Assembly: GCA_036245805.1 (NCBI GenBank)
Contig: BTRK01000002.1
Coordinates: 7,622,689-7,686,688, forward strand
Length of the DNA stretch: 64,000 bases
Reading direction: 5' to 3'
From: Pristionchus mayeri
Taxonomy: Eukaryota; Nematoda; Chromadorea; Rhabditida; Neodiplogasteridae
Both the position numbers and the translations under genes were made by a program. How positions within the stretch are numbered: the stretch's first letter is position 1; every line of letters begins with the position of its first letter. The notes beneath the pieces are model-generated. The model was given only the letters and a program-made list of their open reading frames with translations, did no database searches and had not been told where the DNA came from. This document shows, piece by piece, positions 24,762 to 35,900 of the stretch.

Positions 24762-26437
24762 AGTATATATTTAATACTTATATACTGGAAAGGAGTGACG
24801 GTTCGGTGGCGAATACGAAACATGAAATGAACAGAGTTGTCAAAAATTTCTACGATGCTCTGTTTCAAAGAACGATACGCCCGAAAAGATTGCAATTCAA
24901 GGCCAGTGATCCCTTCTTACCAATAATTGAAAGCGAAGTAAAAATGGCAATTCGGAAATTGAAAAAATGGAAAGTCGCCGGGGCCGGACAAGATCAGCGC
25001 TGAGATGCTCAAATGTGCATCTGACACTGTTATCAACCCACTATGCACACTTTTCAATACATGGATCTCCGAGGAATCTGTGCCCCCAAAATTGCCAAAT
25101 TCATTTATCTCGCTCATTTATAAGAAAGGAAGTCACCTAGAAATCGCAAATTATCGGCCAATCGCTCTCTTGAATCTGGTGTACAAAGTGTTTACAACAA
25201 TCGATAGCCGGATCGAACGTACACTGTCACAAAATCAGCCACCAGAACAAGCAGGCTTTCGCAAGAACTATACCACGACAGATCACATATTCACACTCAA
25301 CGAATTGATCTGTCGCTCCACTGAATACTACTTCCCGCTCTATCTCGTCTTTATAGACTTCGCAAAAGCGTTCGATTCTGTGGAGTTTAGTGGCGTGTGG
25401 AGTGCCCTTTTTCAACAAGGTGTTCATTCAAAAATAGTCAATACAATGAGAGATGTATATGATCGTGCTGAAGTTTTCGTGAAAGTAGGAAGAAGCAAAG
25501 TTCCAATCGAAGTGGGCAGAGGTGTCCGTCAAGGAGACCCCCTATCCCCACACTTATTCAATTGTGTATTGGAGAGTGTCTTCCGTGAACTGGACTGGTC
25601 GAATTATGGAATCAGCATAGATGGAAAGAAAATGAACCACTTACGGTATGCAGACGATATTGTTTTAATTTCCCACAACCCAAAAGAAATATCGCGAATG
25701 ATGGATGAACTAGTGAAGGAAAGTGCAAAAGTCGGATTAACGATCAATAAGAAGAAAACTGTCGCCATGTCAAATAGAAATCAAACGCCATTGTTCATAG
25801 ATCAAGATCAATTGATTTACGTGAACAGTTTCATTTACCTTGGCGTCCGCTTATCATTCGACAATATTCTTCTGCTAGAAATAAACAGGAGGATCGGAAG
25901 CGGTTGGAAAGCGTTTTCACGATTTTCTTACAAACAAATGCGTTGCAATGGGACTAAAAGCAAGAGTCTATCGAATGTGTATTGAACCTGCGCTCTTGTA
26001 CGGCTGTGAAGTATGGAGCACTACGAAGAAAATAAGATCAAGGTTGATAGTAGCTCAACGCTCGATGATGAGAAAAATGGCAAACGTAACGAGGATGGAC
26101 AGAAAAACCAATGAATGGCTCTCAAACAAAGTGCCCCTTCAAGATGTTCGAGTAAGAGCAATGCAGAGGAAATGGAAATGGGCGAGAAGGATAGCTTTGT
26201 TTAATGATGAAAGATGGACGCAGCGATTAGCTCAATGGACACCTTGGGACAGAGAAAGACTGATCGGAAGGCCCAAAATGAGGTGGCGAGACGAACTTGT
26301 GCGCCACTTGGGAGTTAACTGGGCCGACAAAAGCAGAAGATACCCCGATAAGTGGAACGATTGCATGATTCAACAGGCCCGTGACCTGATGCTTGAATAA
26401 ATTTGATTTGATTTGATTTGATTAAAAGTATATATTT
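24762..26437 (+). mobile_element. 5'-truncated RTE-clade LINE with target duplications
   Basis: AGTATATATTT flanks both sides (24,762-24,772 and 26,427-26,437), so the insert is 24,773-26,426. It encodes the reverse transcriptase part only. Visible motifs are NYRPIALLNLVYKVF, QPPEQAGFRKNYTTTDH, YLVFIDFAKAFDS, GVRQGDPLSPHLF and LRYADDIVLIS, then the C-terminal RPKMRWRDELVRHLG typical of RTE elements. The 3' end is a TTGAT pentamer run, also typical of that clade. Two frameshifts (near 24,980 and 25,940) make it inactive. The endonuclease is missing through 5' truncation. Confidence 0.85.
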
Positions 26438-26452
26438 GCTGGCCATATTTAA

Positions 26453-28340
26453 CACAGGTATCACGAGTCAGTGGAGGAAAAAATGTATCCCCGAGAACAA
26501 TTTCAAAATTGTATTTTTGTTTAGGTTCATATTATGGTGGTAACATACACTAGAGTCAACTTTTCGAAAAATCGAGGTCACATGTCCCAGAGCCGGCTTT
26601 TAGGAATTTTCCGGTTTTGCATGCGGATCTACGGTATTTCAGCTCCCAGATGAGCTAAAAATATGGCACTGAGCTCAAAATGAGCGGAAAAATATTATAC
26701 GAAAGTTTTATGTTTTGACCTAAGCGATTGGACAAAATTTGGAAAAGATATGATTCGAAAACCAATTTTTAGTCTAGAATAAAATCTATATCAATTTTGT
26801 GAGATACCTTCCCCTGAAATTTTATTGCAGAATATACAAGCTGAAGTGCATAGGTATAAAATAAAAATAAAAATTGGAAAATCGAAAAGGGTCCTTTTTT
26901 GAAATATGGGTCCAAATCTCGGACCGTGTGAATGTCGATGTGAAAATTGTTAATTTCTCAAGAGCTATTGATGAAATCGGAATAACTAATGTAGAATAAA
27001 TTGTTTCTAAGACAATAAAGATAGATGACGCTGCGAAACTCAAAGTTTCACTGATTCCGAAAATTCGATTTTTTCACACTCGATTTTGGCCAAATTTGGA
27101 TGCTGAAATTTTTGTATTTGTGAATCGAGCCCGTTGAAATCTCAGTAAAAATATAAAGTACTGACTACTACCATTAATAAGAAAAACTGGAAATGAAGGT
27201 TCAAAAATGTTCGGAGCTCTTGCCATATATCTTCAAATCTTAAAAATTAATTGGGTCAATAATGCAATAAATGTTATTTTGGCTACATTTTTAAGAAAAT
27301 TGAATAATAACAAGTGTCAAAAAACTTAAATAATGAGTTTCTGGCAAAATACACCTAAACTTTCATATCAGTAAAATATATAGAAAAGTTGAAAATTTGA
27401 AGCCCGCACTTTTTTTGATATTTTGAAGAACGAGTTATATGTCCTGTATAGCAGTGTATTATGATTCAAATAGTACAAACATATTTTTAGCAATTGGAAC
27501 TAAACTATTTTTACCAAAATGTAGCCAAAATACCATTTATTGCATTATTGACCCAATTAATTTTTCATTTTTGAAGAAATATGGAAAGAGCCCCGAAGAT
27601 CTGTGAACCTTCATTTCCAGTTTTTATTATTATTGGTAGTCAGTACTTTATATTTTACTGAGATTTCAACGGGCTTGATTCACAAATACAAAAAATTCAG
27701 CATCCAAATTTGGCCAAAATCGAGTGTGAAAAAATCGAATTTTCGGAATCAGTGAAACTTTGAGTTTCGCAGCGTCATCTAACTTTATTGTATTTGAAAC
27801 AATTTATTCTACATTAGTTATTCCGATTTCATCAATAGCTCTTGAGAAATTAACAATTTTCAAATCGACATTCACACGGTCCGAAATTTGGACCCATATT
27901 TCAAAAAAGGACCCTCTTCGATTTTCCAATTTTTATTTTTATTTTATACCTATGCGCTTCAGCTTGTATATTCTGCAATAAAATTTCAGGGGAAGGTATC
28001 TCACAAAATTGATATAGATTTTATTCTAGACTAAAAATTGGTTTTCGAATCATATCTTTTCCAAATTTTGTCCAATCGCTTAGGTCAAAACATAAAACTT
28101 TCGTATAATATTTGTCGGCTCATTTTGAGCCCAGTGCCATATTTTTAGCTCATCTGAGAGCTGAAATACCGTAGATCCGGATACAAAACCGGAAAATTCC
28201 TAAAAGCCGGCTCTGGGACATGCGACCTGGATTTTTCAAAAATTTGACTCTAGTGTATGCTACCACCATAATATGAACCCAAACAAAAATAAAATTTTGA
28301 AATTGTTCCCGAGCACCTCCACTGGCTCGTGATACCTGTG
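26453..28340. repeat. 1.9-kb palindrome flanked by TTAA
   Basis: The ends are CACAGGTATCACGAGTCAG and CTCGTGATACCTGTG, flanked by TTAA on both sides. The arms (26,453 to about 27,297 and about 27,515 to 28,340) are over 800 bp each and pair nearly throughout, leaving a loop of about 220 bp. TTAA duplication is the hallmark of piggyBac-type insertion, but no transposase is present. A mirrored frame of 73 residues (MSFAASS...) appears once in each arm only because the arms are copies. Confidence 0.8.
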
Positions 28341-28499
28341 TTAAACAGACATACATAATTGTTCGAAACTTTGTAAAGTCAGCACATTGCAAAGATGGAT
28401 AATTGAAATAATACTTTTTGAATGATGTTGTGGACAAAGGGAAACTAGTAATAATACATTTTGGGAACGAAACTTTTGGTATTCAAAATCTTGTTGGCT

Positions 28500-29520
28500 C
28501 TAGTCGTCAAGTTTTCTCTTCTTTGAACTGTATTGTCCGTCATCTTCTTTCTTCTCAACAATAATTCGAAACAATACATCCCCAGAAGGAAGAATCTCTT
28601 CACAACTGGTCGCATTGACTATTCCTTTGTTGTTGCATTTGCTCTTCAATTGGTAACTGTCACTTCTAGCTTTGTTATCGAGATTTTGAAGAAAAGCATG
28701 ATGCATTTCTCCAGGCTGATTCGAAAGGGGCGATGGTAGAGGTACGACTACTCCTCCTCCTAGCTGTGGGAACATTTGCTGTATCTGGTGCAGCTGTAGT
28801 TGTTGTAGCGCATGCATCTGATTATTTACTGCCAGCTCATCGTGCCTGTCCGGTTCCGCCCACTCCAGTTTGTGGTACCATGCCAATTCGACCAAATTTA
28901 TTCCACAAACTAGACTAAGAATATTATAGAAATAGCAATCCACACCTGAACATACAATTTAGTTTTGAAGTTGTCATCAATAAGCATACCGAACAATGGC
29001 AAATGGTCGTATATAATAAGACGCTTCACAGTAACAGTTTCGCAAATCTGAGAACTGAACATATTCCTAGCAAAATAGTGCTATATAGTACTGCGTAGAC
29101 GCTTGCGATATTTTGAAGATCGCTTGCCATTAGGAAATGTGAAAAACTGCAAAATTGTAACGTATATAAAAAATAAAGCAACTCACATGCTCGTTTACCA
29201 GCAAGATCGGATTGTATGTTGACTCCCATTTCGTAGTGCCGAAATATTTTCGAAATCTTTCAGGAATTCGAATGATCCACGTTGATCGACCTGCTGAGTC
29301 TATTTTCCATCCTAAATAATCGATGGCTGGAAGATGAATTCGATTCTTCAAATGTTCTTGAGTAAGAGTATTCTACTTAGTTGAAATCTCAAGTGATGCA
29401 AATTAAATTAAATATAACATCTAACAATTCTTAGATCTTACCAGTCTAGTGAGCTCCACATATTCAATCCCCACTCTAATGATCAAGCGGATAACATCCG
29501 AGTTGAGAGTTGATATATTG
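28500..29520 (-). pseudogene. Family member 5, disabled
   Basis: The last exon (28,500-28,943) is open: VELAWYHKLEWAEPDRHDEL, a Gln/Leu-rich linker, then ILPSGDVLFRIIVEKKEDDG. Exon 4 reads TVTVKRLIIYDHLPLFG. Exon 3 is cut short after YRKRLRSTI with a TAG and lacks the NQLEIIGP part. Exon 2 has TAG in place of the conserved Trp of the WNSLVQE motif, although RIHLPAIDYLGWKIDSAGRS follows cleanly. Exon 1 (to about 29,520) keeps LNSDVIRLIIRVGIEYVE but has lost its start codon, where GA-rich low-complexity DNA begins. Confidence 0.75.
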
Positions 29521-29683
29521 ATATTTTCTATTTTCTTTCTCTCTTTCTCTTCTTTTGTGTGTACCCCTTCTCTCCCTTTACTCTTTCACTTTTAATCCTC
29601 GGTATGAGGAGAATCTAATTATTGTGTAACACCATACATTATATACTGTATCACATCTCGTTGCGCATTCGAGCGTAGATAAA

Positions 29684-29716
<33 letters not shown>
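29684..29716. repeat. (AT)n microsatellite
   Basis: A run of AT dinucleotides between a broken paralogue and its upstream motif. Just to the left, CGTTGCGCATTCGAGCGTAGATAAAATAT resembles, in opposite orientation, a stretch near 44.75-44.80 kb. Confidence 0.85.
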
Positions 29717-29792
29717 CTTCGGGTGTCGACATGAGAAGGTTGAAACTTTTATGGATTTAAACGGAGAGAACCTGTTTGGTATATACCAAGTA

Positions 29793-29807
29793 AAATGCGG
29801 GTGTCAC
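29793..29807 (-). promoter_or_regulatory. Shared upstream motif, member 5
   Basis: A perfect consensus on the coding strand, GTGACACCCGCATTT, now about 280 bp from the remnant of exon 1 because low-complexity DNA has expanded between them. Confidence 0.6.
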
Positions 29808-30306
29808 GAGGCACACATTTCTTTTCAAAAGTCGCTGAACATTCGAAAATGAAATAAATTGTCGTTACTTTTGGTAATACGAAGCCTCTGAATGTGCCTT
29901 ATTTATTCATATATTTTATAACATCATGCTAATTAGTTGTAATGATATTTCGCTGTCATCTATAATAGACCATATCGAGCAAGGTGAATAATAACGATTG
30001 TGCAGCCTCAGTGAAGGTTTTCATTTTCACCAAGGAAAGTGTTCTGTTTTGGTACTTCCGCATTCTCAGATTTACTATCTTTCCATTAACGTTCGTGATC
30101 AGCAAGATCAATGACGTGGTTGGTATCATTCACTTCTCCTTTTCTCTTTCGACTCACATCTTCACATACTCTATCCCTCTCTCAGGGAGAGAATTTGGAA
30201 CACTCTCTAAAAAATAATTGGAACAGCTATTCTCGATCTTCTCCTTTGCTCTTGCAATCCAACTTTTGTCATGATCACCCCTGTTTCACGACATCATCCA
30301 GCTATA

Positions 30307-31330
30307 ATGTTCATCCTTCTACTGCTTTTATCGTTCATTCATCCAAGCGACTCGTGCCAACCGACTGCACCTGTAATCACTCCAATTGTAACCACTACCA
30401 CTACCACTACCACACCAGCTCCAAACCGTTGGTACCTTTGTTTTGTCGTATTTTATATCCAATCAACAAACACTTTTTCACAGTGTAAGTAACAATCAAC
30501 CTCGTTTAACCATTCCGAAGTTGATTTTTTCACCTATAATTCCACCGAAGATTTCCAAAAGCTGGATACTTGAATATTATTTTTTCTGGAAGTCGATACC
30601 CAGCCATGCCCAGATCCTTTCAGATAATGGGGATTTTTCGTATCCAAGGCAAAATTTCCACTACTTTACACATCGTGGCTATATTTTCATTTTGGAGACG
30701 TATTCTTTTATTTTCAAATGTCATAGGTTTGTTTTAACATAACTATGTGTTATATATCGCGACTGAAATAACTTTATTGAAAATGTCACGTGTCAGAGCA
30801 CTCTAGGAATATTTTGTTCATATAACACCAATTTTCATTTGAAATAGTTGGAATATTTAATTATGGAGCAAATACACAAAAGAGCAACCCCTATTGCAGT
30901 CTGCGATCGGTGTGCGCCAATCACGGCTACAGGATTCCGCTGCCCGTACTGCATCGACAGGTATGTATCCTTCTCCAGGCTATTTGAAATACATTCGTAT
31001 ACTGGTAAATGATGCATGCGTAGAAGGGAACCTTTTGATCTTTTCTCACTATCCACTGGCAGGACCGCCCTCGTCAATGGATGTCTCGAGCGCACGCTCG
31101 TTTGTTCGGATAACAACTCGGGAGGAGCCAATTATGTGCGGGTAAGCTTTTTTTACAAGTATTAGGTTTTGCTTGTTTTGCCACTGCTTTCGGATTTGGC
31201 GAGGGAGAGCTGTGCACAGATCGTCGCGCACTTCTTGAGCTGTTGCGAGATTCAGAAATAAGATATCGACAAACATGGTGGTCCCTAAGCAGTAAACAAC
31301 AAATAAAGTAAAATGCAGTGAAGTTAAATT

Positions 31331-31366
<36 letters not shown>

Positions 31367-31549
31367 TTCCAGGTCAACAACGATCCAACGCGAGTGATCT
31401 TCGTGCAGGGGGATCGTGCTGGTCTGCTACTTCAATGCGACCCAACGGGCACTGCTTGGATCGCCTCGCGGTTGCTCTATGGCATATTCTACGGCAGCGC
31501 GGGCAGTTTTTTAGGCGAGGCGATCACTGAAGTGCTGTGCTATCCATAA
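30307..31549 (+). CDS. Secreted C6-type cysteine-rich protein
   Basis: Four exons agree in phase: 30,307-30,427, 30,900-30,960, 31,063-31,141 and 31,373-31,549, giving 145 residues. The N-terminus MFILLLLLSFIHPSDSC is a clear signal peptide. A Thr-rich linker (IVTTTTTTTTPAP) follows, then a cysteine domain: CDRCAPITATGFRCPYC, NGCLERTLVCSDNNSGGANY, GLLLQCDPTGTAWIAS and a final CYP. This plan (signal peptide, Thr/Pro linker, C6-like domain) is common in nematode secreted proteins of unknown role. I chose the second in-frame Met (30,307) because it opens directly into the hydrophobic stretch. It does not carry the F-box-family upstream motif. A hairpin element lies 45 bp after the stop. Confidence 0.8.
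31330..31365. repeat. (CAA)n microsatellite in an intron
   Basis: A run of AAC/CAA trinucleotides immediately before the last splice acceptor of the secreted-protein gene. Confidence 0.9.
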
Positions 31550-31593
31550 TCCTGAAGATCGCGATTCCGCTGAATTTCCGAAATCTTACCACT

Positions 31594-31703
31594 AGTGATG
31601 CCAAAACGGCGCGCGCTCTCCTCGTTTCACACGCTCTCTCGCTCTGTCTGACCTGTGAGAGAGCGTGTGAAACGTGGAGAGCGCGCGCCATTTTGGCATC
31701 ACT
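31594..31703. repeat. 110-bp hairpin, near-perfect copy
   Basis: The outer arms AGTGATGCCAAAACGGCGCG and CGCGCCATTTTGGCATCACT pair, as do the inner CACACGCTCTCTC and GAGAGAGCGTGTG. About 47 bp per arm have only two mismatches, and the loop is about 16 bases. The outer arm sequence differs from that of the copy at 451-563, but the CTCTCTC core is shared. Confidence 0.8.
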
Positions 31704-31749
31704 GCTTCCCACTATCCAATCCACTTGAGATTGTATGAGTAAATGTCTT

Positions 31750-32955
31750 GATAAGGCCTGGTATTTTGTAATGTGCAGTTTCACATAATTGTAATACACA
31801 TAGCCACGTGGGACTTCTTACATAGTTGACCGTCTCTTTCCCCCATTACCTGATTCAGGGGTTTCTTAGGAAAATTACTGAGTATTTGAAACATCAAAGT
31901 GGTTTGACAACGTATTTAAGTGATTAAAGTCGTTCATATCGACGATACACGTTCCAAAAATACAATTACCAAAATTCATCCTGACTATATTTGCAAGAAA
32001 TTCGATTTACTAGAATCCCTTTATGGTATGCAAAGGACAAGTGGTGATAATAAAAACGATTTATTGCTTTGATTTACAAGGGAAAAGCACGAGATAACGG
32101 GGTAGATCACAAGTTGGGAACAGGGTTGTTTTGATTATTGATTGATCAGAGGGTGAAGGAAGGTACCTGTGATGGCAGGAGTTGATGGAGTGAGATGATG
32201 CCCTAGCTCGTGATGCGGAGGGCGTCTTGAGTTGGATGGAGGAAGCAACCCTAGTGAAGGGCCTGAATGGTGAAAATGAAGTAATGAGTGAAAGGTGAAA
32301 GGAACAGTGAAATAGCTCGCGACAATTCGCAGGACAGCTAGCATGAATAACTAGGCACGTGCGCCTAATTAAGCGATGAAAGTATGAAAAAAATGGAAGA
32401 AAAAAGTGACGTGAACGTGGAGAGAACAACTTCTTCAACGCGAATACTCCCGAAAGAGAGAGGCCCAGCGGCGTACTGTAGCTACCCTAACTTTTTCACG
32501 TGGGACATTCTGCCGCGGAACCGGCCCAAGTGATCAGTGTGATGAGTGGAAGGCGTGAGAGATTACGGTAGTTGTGAATGAGAAGTATGATTGATAAGTG
32601 ATTTTATTTTATTATTGAAATATATAAATTCATTTGTTTATTGATAATTGATTATTATTGAAAGAATTAATAGTTGCGAAGTTATTGCGCTACAATATTC
32701 CGAATAAAAAAACAATACATTGCAAGCTGCCTTGATTCCCCATGAGCTTCTGGAAACTTTCGCGGATCAGATCCTTTTTCATACGCATTGATATGTTGTT
32801 GTTTATTCAATTCGAAATACATATTTCATGGACAAATTAAAACAGGAAGTGAGAATATTCGCGCAATTATCTGGACAAAATATGTGAAGACAAGTTATTG
32901 CATGGATACAAAGTATGGAGTATTACATGAAGCAGTTATTGATCGCACAATATTT
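31750..32955. other. Intergenic stretch, nothing assigned
   Basis: AT-rich DNA with a more GC-balanced block near 32,060-32,560. Open frames there are short, low in complexity and without splice support. I looked for retroviral-type repeats and found none I could defend. Confidence 0.5.
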
Positions 32956-32960
32956 CGATT

Positions 32961-35900
32961 CTAGTTCTCGATTTTTCTCTTCTTTGAACTCGTCGGTCCA
33001 TCATCTTTTTTCTTTTCAACGAAAATCCGAAAGATTACATCCCCCGAAGGATGAATCCAATCACCACTGGTCGCGTTGACTATTCCACTTTTGGTGAGTT
33101 TTTTCTTTAGTTTGTTGCACTCCGTTCTAACGCCAGAATCTAGATTGTGGAAAAAGGGGCATTGTGGGCCATATCTAAGACGGTGCAGCGATTGAAGTGG
33201 TACAAATCCTCCCAGCCCTCGTAGTAGTGCAACGTATTGCTCATGCTGATGATCCGGCAAGAACATCCGGTGTCTATGCGGATGGCTTGGCTCATTCAGG
33301 CCATCCAAATCCATTTTGTGATACCACGCCAATTCGACAAAAGATATTCTTGACACTAGACTAAGAATAGTTGGTATACGAAATATGGAATCTGAATGGA
33401 ACAGCCTGGTGGTCGCCGGATTTAAATAATCATATTTAACCCTTTTCACCAAACCAGAAGCAACATTTTGCTGTTCCTTATAACAATTCATTATAATGTT
33501 TTCGAGGCTCATACTAATGTTTAAAAACGTACCATACAACTTGAAATTATCGAAGAAAACAAGTCGCTGCACGTTGGCTACAGTAACAAGATCGTCAATT
33601 AGAGATCTGTAATTGTTTTTTTTTCTACGTATTTTCCGGGAGCCTGTACCGAAATTGTAATCATAAATATAAACTAAACAACATACTCATAATTTAAGAA
33701 ATTGGTAAGACCACTGAGTGACAATTTTTCCACGGTAACTTTCTTTAAAGCATTCCTAAGAGCACTGAATTTATCATCATTGATGATACTTGTAATGGGT
33801 CCAATGACATCAAGCTGATTAATTAGTGAACATCTACCAAAATAACGAGATATTGTATTGAATTGAAGTAGTTTAGCTTTGTAAGATATCATGTCGTGAT
33901 TAAATTTGAAAACCTGCAAAAATGCATAATCTTTCACAAGAGGAGGTCGCGGATTGGAAATGGAATTTCGGAACGAGATCTACAAGGTGTCCCAAAAGTA
34001 TTGAAACATACATTACCTCGAATATCTCACTATCTTCTAAGAGCGAGAATCTATATGTATACTCATCCATGCCATACCTTCATAATAGTTCTACTGGATC
34101 CAAATCAATGCATAAAACATTCTGTAGCAGAGTCAAATGCATATCCGTTCGGCGTCACCGTGACCCGCTGCTGATTTAAACGAACAAGTCGTTGTAAAAT
34201 ACAAGTAGAAAGCAATCCATAGTTACTCAAGCAGGTCATTGAGGGCAGGCATTCCACTTTAAGGTACTTACGATGAAATGGTTTCATCAGGTTCAGAGGC
34301 CGAGAAATAGTCAATTTGCGATAGCATACTTTTGGCGGAATAAAAATCAGTCTTCGAATTTTGTTCAGCATGGTAATAATAGGATACAAACTTAAATGGT
34401 TTATAACAGTTTCGAAATATGAATTTTAGGATCATAAAAATGGATGAAAACGGCGATTGTGTAGCTCTAATGAGCATTTGAAAAAAATCGTAACAAATCA
34501 TCAAAGGCGGTAGTCGGAAACATTTGAACAATTATACTGATACACTATAATGGCTCATTCATAGTCGACAAAAGTTGAGGGGTCACTCTCTTCATTTCCC
34601 GAACTCTCCTACCGGTCGACCGGTCGAGAGAGTTCGGGAAATGAAGAGAGTGACCCCTCAGCTTTTCGACTGTGAATCCAGCATAAGTATTCAGCTGGGC
34701 GCAAAATACATATTTACCCACAATAATGATAATTTATCAGGACTTTGAATGAATCGCGTAAGTTCACAGTTAAGAGTTTTGGATATCATTTAGTCAAAAA
34801 CAGGGGGTCCTTCATACAAAAATCATTGAAAAATTCATTGCGGACGTAAACCCAATAATATGTATCAATTGATTTCCATATTTATAAACAGTGGTATTTG
34901 CTCTACCTACCATAAATCGGATGATTACTGTATGCCTACTATTGTTCGAATGCAGCTGGGTTTATTTATTTATTTTATTTTTTACCAAGTCGCATTTCTT
35001 GCCAAAACAAGACAAATATTCTTTTAAAACATTCTCAGAATGTATAGCTCTTAAACGGTTCGAATTAAACCTCTAATAGTTTGCATGCAACTTGTTAAGT
35101 ACCTCAGTTGTATAAAACTACAATTTGGAGCGGAATGGTATCATGTGGTTGAAATGGCATCAAATTATAAAGTGGGCCAATACTTTTGGGACACCCTGTA
35201 GTGATTTGGAAAGGTGAGAAAATAAAAAAATATACTTTTATAGTTTTCAAACTTTCGAAACAGTTATGCGGAGGTCTGAAGGTCATCTTTTACCAATATG
35301 CTCTAATGTGGTGTTATTTCCATTTGAACGGAAGTGACTTGTATTTGAATTCCCGCAATTGGGTATCCCCGTTCTCCCTGAAACTTTTTATTCCAATTTT
35401 CAAGTCTCTAGCTCAACGAAGAACGGAGATTCGAAATTGTGAAAATTCAAATAAAAGTTACTTCCGTTCAAATGAACTGAGAACTAACATGGCATAAATC
35501 TCACATACAGCATAGATCCCCGCATGACCGTTTACAAAATTTGAGATTACAGTGTTTATAAATTTCTCCTGTTAAAAAATGCGCTAGGTACAGTTGCGGA
35601 CAAAAGTTTACACTAAATTTCAAATGATCATAACTTCTTTCAAAATTGAGATAAAGACTTACGGTTTCTAGCATTCGAGAGATACACCCCATGATATTAT
35701 CGACATATGGATGATGTGCTGAAACCTACATATCGCGGGTTACAAAATTTATTTTCTCGTAGCTCTTTCGATTTGTTTTTTTAAACCTCAGCCGAACTGC
35801 GATATGAAGTCAAATTTATTCTTTTGAGAGTACCTCCCCCGAAGACGCGAATACACTATCCAGCGTGTTTGGTGTTTCTCGATAAACGTAAAAAAAGTAA

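Noticed and set aside
26822..27981. Two nearly identical 73-residue frames (MSFAASS...) as a duplicated gene
   Set aside because: They are mirror images in the two arms of one palindrome; the similarity follows from the inverted repeat and not from protein conservation.
32040..32560. A long terminal repeat or a 125-residue minus-strand protein
   Set aside because: No paired terminal repeat, primer-binding site or protease/integrase motif is present, and the frame is low in complexity.
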